Shown piece after piece: positions 44,710 through 55,022 of a stretch of 64,000 nt of DNA. Within the stretch, counting starts at the first letter, position 1. Every line of letters begins with the position of its first letter. The stretch is from Chitinophagaceae bacterium (lineage in GTDB: Bacteria > Bacteroidota > Bacteroidia > Chitinophagales > Chitinophagaceae): assembly GCA_004028795.1 (NCBI GenBank), contig SAIW01000007.1, positions 372,001 to 436,000 of the forward strand, in the 5' to 3' direction. The position numbers were made by a program, and so were the translations under genes. The notes below the pieces were generated by a model. The model did no database searches, was not told the DNA's origin, and saw only the letters and a list, made by a program, of their open reading frames with translations.

Positions 44710-45108
44710 TCAGGATAGTTTATACGATTTTTTTATGAATGCAAATACTCTTTCATTCAGTTCTTCTAATTTGGCAACACGAATATGGTTTTCGAATTTG
44801 CTGTTCCAAAGTATGCTTTTGATAATTGGAAAATTGGTGTGTTCCTTTTCACTGTAAAATTTTAAATCTAACTGCGTTTTCATAGGTTTTACTATTAAAA
44901 AAGTTTTGTTATGTACAAACACAATACAGTTTTTAGTAGCACTTACGGTTACATTTTCCCAATCAATTATTTCAGATAATAATTTATCGAAAACAAACTC
45001 CAACTCTTCATCTTTACCTTTAAAAAGGTCGCCGATATTCACTTTAGCACAATAGTGCCATTGGTTAGGGTTTCGTAGCTCCCTTTCACATTTCGGGCAA
45101 ATATTCAT
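44710..45108 (-). CDS. Zn-ribbon protein with DUF5655-like domain
   Basis: 132 aa from the ATG at 45108 (MNICPKCERELRNPNQWHYC), which overlaps the methyltransferase stop (TAATG); a longer start at 45138 would run inside that gene. The N-terminal CPKC...HYC gives three Cys and a His for one zinc. The rest (FVFDKLLSEIIDW, VFVHNKTFLIVKPMKTQLDL) fits the DUF5655 family. Function unknown; tight coupling suggests it works with the methyltransferase. Confidence 0.75.
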   Translation of the reverse strand: MNICPKCERELRNPNQWHYCAKVNIGDLFKGKDEELEFVFDKLLSEIIDWENVTVSATKNCIVFVHNKTFLIVKPMKTQLDLKFYSEKEHTNFPIIKSILWNSKFENHIRVAKLEELNERVFAFIKKSYKLS

Positions 45109-45830
45109 TATTCGGTTTTGGTTGCTTCTACTATCCACATCAAAGCATAAGCTGTGGTAAAATATGGTTTTGAACTTTTTACTTGTAAACCTGCTTTGGC
45201 AAAAGCTTTGGCATATTCTGTAGTTGGAATGTAGTCGCCGATTAAAACAGTGCCGTTGGGTTTTAACACCCTTGCTATTTCATAACAGGCTTTTTCCCGG
45301 TCTGCTTTGGGTTCAATATTATGTATACAGAGTAATGAGAGTATTACATCGAACGAGTTATCTGCAAATGATAAGCTTCTCGCATCTTCATTCCTAACTT
45401 CAATTCTATCTTTTACGCCCTCCTTTTCTGCGTTGGCTAAAGTTCTGGATATTGAATTGTCTGACAGGTCTTTGCTGCTCCAGATGTCTATACCTATCGA
45501 TTTTCCCGTTGTTAAATATTTCGCAGCACCATTCATTAAAAGCCCTTGCCCTGTTCCAATATCAAGCACATTTTCATTGCCTGTCCATTTAATTTTTGAA
45601 AGCATTAAATCCCTTGTTCGATATTTTCCTTTCAACCCGTAAGCTAACATGGCAATGCCGAGAATAAAGAAAATACTGCCAATAAATACTATTAAATAAC
45701 TGATTACATGCAGGATTATACTTGTAGAAAACCGGGGAATTATAAGTCCTGCTATAACCGTTAACCCTCCAATAACAATCAGGTTACGCATTATGCCCGG
45801 TGCATCAAAACCATAGTTTATGTTGCTCAT
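45108..45830 (-). CDS. Membrane-anchored SAM-dependent methyltransferase
   Basis: 240 aa. Two membrane segments (about residues 15-30 and 37-63) precede a class I methyltransferase domain: VLDIGTGQGLLMNGAAKYLT (motif I), GIDIWSSKD, EDARSLSFADNSFDVILSLL, ARVLKPNGTVLIGDYIPTTE. The substrate is not evident. It is coupled to the Zn-ribbon gene and lies two to four bases after the end of a truncated Crp/Fnr gene. Confidence 0.88.
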   Translation of the reverse strand: MSNINYGFDAPGIMRNLIVIGGLTVIAGLIIPRFSTSIILHVISYLIVFIGSIFFILGIAMLAYGLKGKYRTRDLMLSKIKWTGNENVLDIGTGQGLLMNGAAKYLTTGKSIGIDIWSSKDLSDNSISRTLANAEKEGVKDRIEVRNEDARSLSFADNSFDVILSLLCIHNIEPKADREKACYEIARVLKPNGTVLIGDYIPTTEYAKAFAKAGLQVKSSKPYFTTAYALMWIVEATKTE

Positions 45831-45834
45831 GTTA

Positions 45835-45998
45835 TCATTTAGATTTTATTCTGCTTAATGTAGAAGGTGTTATACCCAAATACGATGCAGCCATTTTATT
45901 AGAAACCCTCAACAAAAAGTCGGGTTGATAGTTCATTACCCACTGTACTTTTTCCAAACAGAATAATAATGGCTCGTGGGGATACGAGCCAAAGCATA
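45835..45998 (-). pseudogene. Remnant of a Crp/Fnr-family regulator
   Basis: Only the C-terminal helix-turn-helix end is left: a frame ending RVSNKMAASYLGITPSTLSR plus IKSK and TGA, preceded by WVMNYQPDFLL. This matches the recognition-helix end of Bacteroidota Crp/Fnr proteins. Upstream in the same frame a TGA is met, and a 20-base palindrome (GGCTCGT / ACGAGCC, 45971-45990) sits at the break. The effector domain is absent. Confidence 0.7.
45971..45990. repeat. Palindrome at the break of the Crp/Fnr remnant
   Basis: GGCTCGT and ACGAGCC with a six-base centre GGGGAT. It lies exactly where the recognisable Crp/Fnr sequence ends. Confidence 0.6.
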
Positions 45999-46081
45999 GA
46001 ATTCACTATTTTATTTTTGTATTCTTCGCCAACAAGTTAATTAGTTGAGTGGTTGATTAAGAAAACGAACATTGGTGCAGA

Positions 46082-46632
46082 TTACATCGTTAGCCTGCTA
46101 ATATCTATTTTAAAATGGTCTTTTAGTAGTTTAGGTAAAGAGCAGCATTCGATATCAATCTCCTTACAATTTTCAGGGATTTTTTTGAAAATTTTATTGT
46201 CGTTTGCTGTTTTGGTTTCTTCAGTTACAACAATTGGGCTATTATCTTTTATGGATAAAGAGTATAAGAGTAAATTTGCATCAGGAGTTGTCAAATACCT
46301 AGTCTTTTCTTGTTCAAATTCAACTTCAGTGATACCCTTTAAGCGAACAATATCTTTGTTGCAAAACTGATTTTCTAGTAAATTGAAAAACTTTTTATTT
46401 GGAATTAAGCTACTAGTATTGATATGTTTTTTCTTGTCATTAATGAACTCAAGTTCTTTTAGAATAATACCTTGTGAAATGAACTTTGATTCTTCATAAA
46501 CTTTATTAAGATAATTATTTCACCCTTTTCAAACTTTGTTTGAAATAACTTCTTAAATGTTCCGCTTTTGTCAAAAGGCAAGTAATATCTTACAAATGCC
46601 AATAATGACGATGTGTCTATGATTGCATTCAT
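46082..46632 (-). pseudogene. DUF4411 (PIN-like) gene with a frameshift
   Basis: The N-terminal frame MNAIIDTSSLLAFVRYYLPF ... GEIIIL is followed, after a single-base loss near 46503-46506, by VYEESKFISQGIILKELEFI ... TPDANLLLYSLSIKDNSP ... in the next frame, ending at 46082. Together they give a full-length DUF4411 protein with PIN-like acidic residues (NAIIDTSS, TPDANL). The ATG overlaps the stop of the IrrE-like gene by four bases (ATGA), the usual arrangement of this toxin-antitoxin-like pair. The expected extra G between TTA and ATAAAG is missing; a sequencing error cannot be excluded. Confidence 0.8.
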
Positions 46633-47804
46633 GTAAGATACTTTCCTATTTTTTCGGGTTTAACATTTAACTTCCTACAAAAGTCTGCTTCATTGATAAG
46701 ATTGTTATATAATGCACTTTGAAGTGTCTTTAAATACAATGGTGAAATAATAGGTTTGGGAGCAGATGCCTGTGGGGTTCTACCTTCATCAATTGCTTTT
46801 TGTCTTTCACGTTCAAGCCTCTCCTTTTCACGTTCTTCCCAATCTTTTATACTTGTAAGTATTTCGTCTGTAACTTGTTTATAGTTAACCGGAGAAATTT
46901 TATTACTTAACAATAGGCGAGTATAAAGTGAAATTGTACTCAGATGGGTATGTTTTGAAACTTCGTTGATTGAATCATGATGATAATCATTATCACTATT
47001 TGCTGTGTCTAATTTTTCTATTACTTTAGAATATTGCTCAGCTAAAAAAAAGTAAGCAAAATCGTTGCACCATCTTTCAATTTTATTGAGTTTATCATAC
47101 TCAATATTAATTTCACTTATATTATCATCAATTTCCTCTTCGTTTAGTAGATAGTGTCCAAGTTCATGAGCAAGGGTAAATATTTCTCTTGAAAAAGATT
47201 TTTGATTCCTCTTCAAAACAATAACATTAGGAGTTAGATAAAATCCGTTTATGTTAGCTTTCTCTTTCTTATTATGTGTTTCAATAAACTCGAAAACAAG
47301 AATGTTATTTTCAGCAAATTTTGAAATGAAATTTTTCAAAAACTCCTTCTTGTCAGAAGTAAATTCAGGGTAAAGTGTTTTTCGTATTTCAGTTGCAACA
47401 GTTTCAGGATTGTCAGTTATTTTAAATACAGGTATATTTCTTTTTATTTTGAAATCTGACAGCTTTGCTAAAGTAGAAAAAGAAATTTTTTCTTCCTCGA
47501 ATTTTGTTACAATTTGTTTAGCACCGAGATTAAGTTTTGCATTAAAATTATCCTTCCTAAAAAAAATACTCTCTTCTCTTGATTGTGTTGGTTCTTTTGG
47601 ATCAATATAAAAGGACAAACCTTTATGGAAGACTGAATCGATTTTTTTTAGAATACTAAGTTTTATTTCTTCATTAAAAATGTCGGTTTCGACTAAAGGG
47701 TTTTTTCGCTTAACGTTGAGTCTTTTTAATAACTCTCCCTTTGTCACTCCATAAAGTGTCAAAAGATGATTTAATCGGTTGATATTTAATGTTACTATAC
47801 TCAA
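46629..47804 (-). CDS. ImmA/IrrE-family metallopeptidase
   Basis: 391 aa. A helical N-terminal part (residues 1-60), not a classical HTH, precedes the peptidase; HELGH with His213, Glu214 and His217 and a following EEEIDD form the zinc site. A charged helical tail (about 310-350, REKERLERERQKAIDEGRTP) precedes a short end domain. IrrE-like peptidases cleave regulators, often as the antitoxin or regulator in two-gene cassettes. It precedes and overlaps a DUF4411 gene, the usual partner, which here is frameshifted. A TACCTTCG promoter-like element lies at 47824-47831. Confidence 0.9.
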   Translation of the reverse strand: MSIVTLNINRLNHLLTLYGVTKGELLKRLNVKRKNPLVETDIFNEEIKLSILKKIDSVFHKGLSFYIDPKEPTQSREESIFFRKDNFNAKLNLGAKQIVTKFEEEKISFSTLAKLSDFKIKRNIPVFKITDNPETVATEIRKTLYPEFTSDKKEFLKNFISKFAENNILVFEFIETHNKKEKANINGFYLTPNVIVLKRNQKSFSREIFTLAHELGHYLLNEEEIDDNISEINIEYDKLNKIERWCNDFAYFFLAEQYSKVIEKLDTANSDNDYHHDSINEVSKHTHLSTISLYTRLLLSNKISPVNYKQVTDEILTSIKDWEEREKERLERERQKAIDEGRTPQASAPKPIISPLYLKTLQSALYNNLINEADFCRKLNVKPEKIGKYLT

Positions 47805-47823
47805 TTTAATGAAGATAAGATGG

Positions 47824-47831
47824 CGAAGGTA
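47824..47831 (-). promoter_or_regulatory. Possible -7 element of the IrrE-DUF4411 unit
   Basis: TACCTTCG on the minus strand, one mismatch to TAnnTTTG, 20 bases before the ATG. A similar TATCTTCG precedes rpmE2. Confidence 0.35.
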
Positions 47832-47880
47832 ACTAAACTATTATTTTTCGCTTTTACTGCTATCTTTCCTTTCAACTCTG

Positions 47881-49443
<1,563 letters not shown>

Positions 49444-49468
49444 ATATCATTTATTTTAATAACATTCA

Positions 49469-50752
49469 ATGAAAATAATCATTATCGGTGGCGGCTTTGC
49501 GGGATTAAAACTAGCAAGAAGTTTAAACAATAAGCAAGGTATAGATGTGTTGTTGTTAGATAAGCATAATTACCATCAGTTTCAGCCTTTATTTTATCAG
49601 GTGGCAACTGCCAGTTTAGAAGCCAGTAATATTTCCTTCCCTTTACGCAAAGTTTTTCAGCGAAGTAAGAATATCAGGTTTCGTTTGGCAGAAGTAAAAG
49701 AAGTGGTAGCTGCTGCTAATAAAATTATAACCGATATTGGTGAGTTTAGTTATGATTATTTAGTAATTGCTACCGGTGCAGGTACTAATTTTTTCGGTAG
49801 TGAACAATTGCAGCAGGCATGCTACCCTATGAAAAGCACCCAGGAAGCATTGCAGTTAAGAAACCATTTATTAAAAAATTTTGAAAATGCTTTATTGCAA
49901 ACTGATGCTTTGTTGAGGCAGCAGTTTTTAAACATTGTTGTGGTAGGTGGCGGGCCAACAGGTGTGGAAGTGAGCGGTGCATTGGCTGAAATGCGGAATC
50001 ATGTATTACCGAAAGATTATCCTGAACTTGATTTCAGCTTAATGAATATTTATCTGATAGAAGGCTCTCCCCGAACGTTAGCAGCTATGAGTGAGGCAAG
50101 CAGCCATCAATCAAAACACTATTTAGAAAAGCTGGGCGTAAAAGTTACATTAGATGTTCATGTAACCAGTTATGATGGTAAGCAGGTTGTATTAAGCAAT
50201 GGTAATGAAATAAAAGCCAGAACAGTTATATGGGCTGCAGGTATAAAAGGTAATGTACCTGAGGGTATTGATAAAAGCCTTATTGTTCGCGGTAACAGAA
50301 TTAAAGTAAACAGGTATAATGTTGTTGAAGGAACAGATAATATTTATGCATTGGGCGATGTAAGTTATATGGAAACACCTTTATACCCCAATGGTCATCC
50401 ACAGGTGGCAAATGTGGCTATCAATCAGGCTAAAAATCTGGGAATTAATTTGCTGTTAATACAACAAGGTCATCAACAACTAAAAGAGTTTGAATACAAG
50501 GATAAAGGCAGTATGGCAACAGTGGGAAAGAACCTTGCAGTGGTTGATATACCGAAACCTAAATTTCATTTCGGTGGATTATTTGCATGGGTAGTTTGGA
50601 TGAGCATACATTTGTTTTTATTAGTGGGCGTTAAGAACAGATTGCAGGTTTTTATTAACTGGATTTTTAAATATTTTACAAAAGACACTAATTTGAGATT
50701 GATAATTACTTCAGTAAATAAAAAAGAAAGTATTGTACCAATTGCTAAATAA
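49469..50752 (+). CDS. Type II NADH dehydrogenase-like flavoprotein
   Basis: 427 aa, no proton-pumping parts. FAD-binding IIIIGGGFAGLKLARSL (residues 3-19) with NYHQFQPLFYQVATASLE, a second dinucleotide site VVVGGGPTGVEVSGALAEM (about 151-169), and NIYALGDVSYMETPLYPNG near 287. A C-terminal hydrophobic stretch (about 368-400, LFAWVVWMSIHLFLLVG) anchors it to the inner membrane, as in NDH-2. Related sulfide or ferredoxin reductases differ in the Cys pattern and are less likely. Confidence 0.9.
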   Translation: MKIIIIGGGFAGLKLARSLNNKQGIDVLLLDKHNYHQFQPLFYQVATASLEASNISFPLRKVFQRSKNIRFRLAEVKEVVAAANKIITDIGEFSYDYLVIATGAGTNFFGSEQLQQACYPMKSTQEALQLRNHLLKNFENALLQTDALLRQQFLNIVVVGGGPTGVEVSGALAEMRNHVLPKDYPELDFSLMNIYLIEGSPRTLAAMSEASSHQSKHYLEKLGVKVTLDVHVTSYDGKQVVLSNGNEIKARTVIWAAGIKGNVPEGIDKSLIVRGNRIKVNRYNVVEGTDNIYALGDVSYMETPLYPNGHPQVANVAINQAKNLGINLLLIQQGHQQLKEFEYKDKGSMATVGKNLAVVDIPKPKFHFGGLFAWVVWMSIHLFLLVGVKNRLQVFINWIFKYFTKDTNLRLIITSVNKKESIVPIAK

Positions 50753-50860
50753 TTTCTCGCTGAATACACGGAAATCGCAGAGGAATCTTTTCTGCACTCA
50801 ACGTTTTCTGCGAGCAATAATTTTTAAGAAAATGCTCATATAACCCTTTAAAATAAACTT

Positions 50861-51352
50861 ATGCCATCATTCGATATTGCCAGTAAAGTTGATTTACAAA
50901 CATTAGACAATGCCATTAATACTGTAAAGAAAGAAATTCAAAACCGTTTTGATTTTCGGGATTCTCCTGTGTCTATTGAACTGAATAAAAAAGAATATAC
51001 CGTGCAGGTAGAAGTTGAAAGTGATATGAAAATGAAACAGGTGATAGATGTTATCATCAGCCGCAGTATAAAACAGGGTATTGATGGTAATGCTTTTGAT
51101 TTTAGTAAAGATGCTTACCCCAGCGGTAAAGTGGTTAAAAAAGAAATTCCTGTTCGTAATGGTTTAAAGCAGGACGATGCCAAGAAAATTGTAAAAGCTA
51201 TTAAAGACAGTGGTTTAAAAGTGCAGCCTGCTATTATGGATAATATCATTCGCGTTACTGCCAAAAAAATAGATGATTTGCAGGAAGTTATCAGCCTTTG
51301 CAGAAACAGCAACTTTGGTATACCGCTGCAATATGAGAATATGAAGTCGTAG
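50861..51352 (+). CDS. YajQ-family nucleotide-binding protein
   Basis: 163 aa, two ACT-like halves: MPSFDIASKVDLQTLDNAIN at the start, QVEVESDMKMKQVIDVIISR in the middle, IPVRNGLKQDDAKKIVKAIK in the second half and FGIPLQYENMKS at the end. YajQ proteins bind cyclic di-GMP or nucleotides and have been tied to RNA chaperone activity; the role here is unknown. Confidence 0.93.
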   Translation: MPSFDIASKVDLQTLDNAINTVKKEIQNRFDFRDSPVSIELNKKEYTVQVEVESDMKMKQVIDVIISRSIKQGIDGNAFDFSKDAYPSGKVVKKEIPVRNGLKQDDAKKIVKAIKDSGLKVQPAIMDNIIRVTAKKIDDLQEVISLCRNSNFGIPLQYENMKS

Positions 51353-51427
51353 GAAGAAAATTTAAAAATTATAAATCCGAAACCGGAATAAAACCGGAAA
51401 CCTGCAACTTGTAACCAGTAAATCCCT

Positions 51428-51435
51428 TATCTTCG
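51428..51435 (+). promoter_or_regulatory. Possible -7 element of rpmE2
   Basis: TATCTTCG followed by CAGCCC, one mismatch to TAnnTTTG, 65 bases before the ATG. Confidence 0.4.
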
Positions 51436-51492
51436 CAGCCCATTATTAAAAAATTGTACGGCAAAATCCGTGCAGCCTTAAAAATAAAAAGA

Positions 51493-51744
51493 ATGAAACA
51501 AGGTATCCATCCTCAGAATTACAGACTCGTTGTTTTTAAAGATATGAGCAACGGCGACAGTTTTTTAAGTAAATCTACTGCCAACACAAAAGAAACAATT
51601 GTTTGGGAAGACGGTAAAGAGTATCCGGTGATTAAACTGGAGATTTCAAACACATCTCACCCTTTTTACACAGGTAAAAATATGTTGGTAGATACGGCAG
51701 GCCGTATTGATAAGTTTAAAAAACGCTACGAAAAAAAGAAATAA
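51493..51744 (+). CDS. rpmE2: 50S ribosomal protein L31 type B
   Basis: 83 aa from the ATG at 51493 ([20 protein letters not shown]); an upstream in-frame TTG start would add 13 residues inside the leader. The short C-terminus [20 protein letters not shown] and the lack of the CxxC pair mark it as the zinc-free type B form, usually expressed when zinc is scarce, though it is the only L31 in many Bacteroidota. Confidence 0.96.
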   Translation: MKQGIHPQNYRLVVFKDMSNGDSFLSKSTANTKETIVWEDGKEYPVIKLEISNTSHPFYTGKNMLVDTAGRIDKFKKRYEKKK

Positions 51745-51767
51745 ATTTTCAACAGCTATAAACTCAA

Positions 51768-51800
51768 TGCCCAATCGGAATTTTCGGTTGGGTATTTTGT
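51768..51800 (+). terminator. Terminator of rpmE2
   Basis: CCCAATCGG / CGGTTGGG stem followed by TATTTTGTTTT, in the spacer before the convergent LytTR gene. Confidence 0.65.
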
Positions 51801-51807
51801 TTTACGG

Positions 51808-52524
51808 CTATCGCTTAAGCATTTTATCTTTCAAAATAAATTTTAAAACACTATCATGAAGATTTTGACTGATAGTAAGTTTTGATTTGTTAATAGTAAT
51901 TTGATTTCCCTCAATATTCTTTATTTTCTGAATGTTTATTATTGTTGACTTATGAATTTTTAAAAACATTGTTTTGGGTAATTGTTCTTCAAGGTTCTTC
52001 ATTGTTAGGTAAACAATCATTTTTTCATTTTCAGTGTATAAGGTTACATAATTCAACATGGCTTCTGCATAAAGCAATTCATCGTATTTAACTTTTTCAA
52101 TTCTGCCATTGCATTTCACAAAAAAGAAATCTGACTGCTCTGAACCTGAAGTTTCATTATTTCTCAATTCATAATAATCTTTAGCTTTTAAACATGCTTT
52201 TAAGAATCGTTCATAAGAAAATGGTTTAACCAAATAGTCTGAAACATTCAATTCAAAACTTTCAACTGCATACTCAGTATAAGCAGTTGTTAAAATGCAG
52301 AGAGGTAATTGAGAAGATGTTTTTAAAAATTCCAAACCTGTCATTTTAGGCATGTTAATATCAAGAAATATTAAGTGAATGTTCAATTCATTTAAAAGTG
52401 GTAACGCTTGTAAGGGGTTTTCAGCACTGCCCATTAAGTTAAGAAAAGAAGTATCAGTAATAAACTCCTGCAGTAATTTTCTTGCAATAGGTTCATCATC
52501 TATTATAAGGCAATTCAATTTCAA
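51808..52524 (-). CDS. LytTR-family response regulator
   Basis: 238 aa. Receiver domain with the acidic pair CLIIDDEPIARKLLQEF (Asp9-Asp10), phospho-acceptor in LIFLDINMPKMTG (about residue 54) and Lys in YLVKPFSYERF; then a LytTR DNA-binding domain (FFVKCNGRIEKVKYDELLYA, KMIVYLTMKNLEEQL, KIHKSTIINIQKI). Its ATG overlaps the stop of the upstream kinase gene by four bases, so they form one two-component system. Confidence 0.94.
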   Translation of the reverse strand: MKLNCLIIDDEPIARKLLQEFITDTSFLNLMGSAENPLQALPLLNELNIHLIFLDINMPKMTGLEFLKTSSQLPLCILTTAYTEYAVESFELNVSDYLVKPFSYERFLKACLKAKDYYELRNNETSGSEQSDFFFVKCNGRIEKVKYDELLYAEAMLNYVTLYTENEKMIVYLTMKNLEEQLPKTMFLKIHKSTIINIQKIKNIEGNQITINKSKLTISQNLHDSVLKFILKDKMLKR

Positions 52525-53549
52525 TTTACTTTTAGTTTTAGTGTTACCCTATATGTGTTTCCGTTATCCTCTATATCTAAAAAATGGTTATCAGGATACA
52601 ATAAAGATAATCGCCTTTTAATATTAGTTATACCGATACCCTTATATTCAAAACCGGCTTCTGTCTGTATTTCCTTACTGTTTACACAATTGAAATGAAG
52701 AAAATTATCCTGTAAACTAAAAGCGATATCAATAAAATTCCTCTCATCAGTATTACTGCTTACATATTTAAATGCATTTTCAATAAAAGAAATAAAAAGT
52801 AATGGATGGATAGTGAAATGCTTTACAGTTGTGTCAATATGCAGGTTTACTTCAAGGGTTTCGCTTTTTCTTGCTTTTTGTAATGCTACATAATTTGTTA
52901 TATAGCTCATTTCTTTTTCAATACTTACTTTTTCATTACTGCAATCATATAATTGATAACGAAGCATATCAGAAAAAGTAAGCAACATGTTTCTGGCAAG
53001 ATTATTCTGTTTGTCTATACTTCCATAAATCAGGTTAAGAGAATTAAATAAAAAATGAGGATTTAATTGAGCATTTAAAAAATCGAGTTCTGCTCTTTCT
53101 TTTTCTTTTTGCATGAGCTCAAATTTCTCCTGCATGCGAAGTCGGTCGAACATTAATTTGCAGGAAACTATAAGTATTGACCAGATAAAAATATTAATGA
53201 TAGAGTTTGAGAATAATTCGCTAAAGCCGGGTTGTATTTGGTAGGGAAGAAAATAATGTTTGTTTAAATACGATGCCAGCGGAACTCTTAATAATGCTGT
53301 GACAACTATTCCGGAGATAAACAATGTTATTGCCTGAACATATTTTTTATTATTAAAAAATTGAGGAATGGTATAAAGAACAGTAACATAATAATTAGCT
53401 GAAACAAAAATTAAATAACAAAATTCTATTGTAGCAGTTTTGGTTACTGCAAATGTTCTTCTCTGAAAAACCATTACCCAAAAAGAGTATAAGAGCAGCC
53501 ATGAAAAAACTTTAAGAATTATTTTCTTTCTTTTTAAAAAACGATTCAT
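52521..53549 (-). CDS. LytS/YehU-type sensor histidine kinase
   Basis: 342 aa, four membrane segments in the first 140 residues with no extracytoplasmic sensor domain, a short coiled linker (QEKFELMQKEKERAELDFL) and the His-kinase box LNPHFLFNSLN (phospho-acceptor His about residue 169), then an HATPase-like end containing FISFIENAFKYV. The last part (GIGITNIKRRLSLLYPD) is the ATP lid. Partner of the LytTR regulator. The signal sensed is unknown; regulators of this type often control a neighbouring gene, and the divergent DoxX gene is the nearest candidate. Confidence 0.94.
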   Translation of the reverse strand: MNRFLKRKKIILKVFSWLLLYSFWVMVFQRRTFAVTKTATIEFCYLIFVSANYYVTVLYTIPQFFNNKKYVQAITLFISGIVVTALLRVPLASYLNKHYFLPYQIQPGFSELFSNSIINIFIWSILIVSCKLMFDRLRMQEKFELMQKEKERAELDFLNAQLNPHFLFNSLNLIYGSIDKQNNLARNMLLTFSDMLRYQLYDCSNEKVSIEKEMSYITNYVALQKARKSETLEVNLHIDTTVKHFTIHPLLFISFIENAFKYVSSNTDERNFIDIAFSLQDNFLHFNCVNSKEIQTEAGFEYKGIGITNIKRRLSLLYPDNHFLDIEDNGNTYRVTLKLKVN

Positions 53550-53730
53550 AAGAAAATGAAGTTACTATGCCCTTAATTTCTTTTTTAAGCTTTTACATGA
53601 ACTATTAAAAAAACTTGATTAGCAGATTTCTTTCGTTAATCAAGAAATACCAATAGGTAATGTAAAATGTTTGCCTGTGGTATTATTCACTTATTCTTTT
53701 GTGTTTTATTAAAACATTAAAAATTATAAA

Positions 53731-54207
53731 ATGAAAAGAACAATTCAATGGTTTTGCAATCCTCCTGTTACCAATCAATCCAGCATTTTAATTCTTAGGC
53801 TAATGGCAGGTGGGGTATTTTTTTGGGAAGGAATATTGAAATTTGTTTATATAAACCAAGGGTTGGGGAGGTTTACTAAACTTGGTTTTCCTATGCCGGA
53901 ATTAACAGCAAATTTTGTTGCAACTACTGAAATTATCGGCGGTTTATTTTTGCTGTTTGGGTTATTTACCAGAATTACTGCATTCTACTTTATTGTAGAA
54001 ATGATAATTGCCATTCTTTCCACAAAAATTTCTCTTTATTTAGGCAACAGCCCGCTGCCATTGCCTCCTGCACCTCCTAAAATTGGCATTTGGGCTGTAT
54101 TACATGAAATTCGTTCAGATTATGCTCAATCATTAACCTGCTTATTTCTTTTAATTGAAGGTGCAGGTAAAAAGTCTCTTGATGCATTATTGCAAAAACA
54201 GAAATAA
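53731..54207 (+). CDS. DoxX-family membrane protein
   Basis: 158 aa, four hydrophobic segments with the DoxX pattern: LILRLMAGGVFFWEGILKF (about 21-39), KLGFPMPELTANFVATTEII, FLLFGLFTRITAFYFIVEM. The Pro-rich loop SPLPLPPAPPKIG is unusual. DoxX proteins have unclear roles, including redox-linked ones. It is divergent from the two-component genes. Confidence 0.85.
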   Translation: MKRTIQWFCNPPVTNQSSILILRLMAGGVFFWEGILKFVYINQGLGRFTKLGFPMPELTANFVATTEIIGGLFLLFGLFTRITAFYFIVEMIIAILSTKISLYLGNSPLPLPPAPPKIGIWAVLHEIRSDYAQSLTCLFLLIEGAGKKSLDALLQKQK

Positions 54208-54225
54208 TATGTTTGTTACTTTATT

Positions 54226-54262
54226 GAAATTTCAGTTTGATAAAAACTGAAATTTTTGTTTT
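54226..54262 (+). terminator. Terminator of the DoxX gene
   Basis: GAAATTTCAGTTT / AAAACTGAAATTT stem, then TTGTTTTG, 19 bases after the stop. Confidence 0.8.
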
Positions 54263-54264
54263 GT

Positions 54265-54272
54265 TAAGTTTG
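54265..54272 (+). promoter_or_regulatory. Predicted -7 element of bshB1
   Basis: TAAGTTTG, exact to TAnnTTTG, 18 bases before the ATG. Confidence 0.55.
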
Positions 54273-54289
54273 TAAATAAATAGCAACAA

Positions 54290-55021
54290 ATGAAATTAGA
54301 TATATTGGCTTTTGGTGTTCATCCGGATGATATTGAATTAGGTTGTGCAGGAACAATTATAGCAGCCATAGCGGAAGGAAAAAAGGTTGGCATTATAGAT
54401 TTAACACAAGGTGAATTAGGAACAAGAGGCACTATTGAAACACGCAAAAAAGAAGCAACAGATGCTGCTGAAGTAATGGGTGTTTTAGTGCGTGAAAATT
54501 TAGCAATGACTGATGGTTTTTTTCAAAATGATGAAGCCCATCAGCGAAAAGTAATTCAGGCAATAAGAAAATACCAGCCCGAAATAGTTTTATGCAATGC
54601 TCCTGAAGACCGCCACCCCGATCATGGAAGAAGTGCTAAGTTGGTAAGTGATGCTGCTTTTCTTTCGGGGTTACGAAAAATAGAAACAGTTGATGATAAT
54701 GGCAACCAGCAACAGAAGTGGAGACCTAATTATGTTTTTCATTATATACAGGATAGGTTTATTCAACCCTCATTTGTTATAGATATTTCAAAGTACATAC
54801 ATAAGAAAATTGAAGCTGTGCTTTGTTATACAACCCAATTTAATACACCTCTTGATAATGAACCGCAAACCTATATTTCCTCTCCGCAATTTTTAGAGTC
54901 TGTAAAAGCAAGGGCATTAATGTTGGGTAAAAGAATTGGTGTTGAATATGCAGAAGGATTTATCTCAGAAAAAGTGCTGGGAATAAAGTCTTTCGATTCA
55001 ATTATACAAAACGAAACATAA
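54290..55021 (+). CDS. bshB1: Bacillithiol biosynthesis deacetylase BshB1
   Basis: Removes the acetyl group from GlcNAc-malate in bacillithiol synthesis. LmbE-fold zinc sites: GVHPDDIELGCAGTI (about 8-22) and PEDRHPDHGRSAKLV (about 104-118); PNYVFHYIQDRFIQPSFVID follows. 243 aa, full length. It stands alone, without bshA or bshC, but the transferase at 36968 fits the same pathway. Its last 90 bases have a degraded second copy at 55729-55820, on the other side of the Rieske gene. Confidence 0.93.
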   Translation: MKLDILAFGVHPDDIELGCAGTIIAAIAEGKKVGIIDLTQGELGTRGTIETRKKEATDAAEVMGVLVRENLAMTDGFFQNDEAHQRKVIQAIRKYQPEIVLCNAPEDRHPDHGRSAKLVSDAAFLSGLRKIETVDDNGNQQQKWRPNYVFHYIQDRFIQPSFVIDISKYIHKKIEAVLCYTTQFNTPLDNEPQTYISSPQFLESVKARALMLGKRIGVEYAEGFISEKVLGIKSFDSIIQNET

Positions 55022-55022
55022 G

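Noticed and set aside
46053-46370. A plus-strand frame of 105 codons opposite the DUF4411 gene
   Set aside because: The minus strand carries the recognisable DUF4411 sequence; the plus frame has no features.
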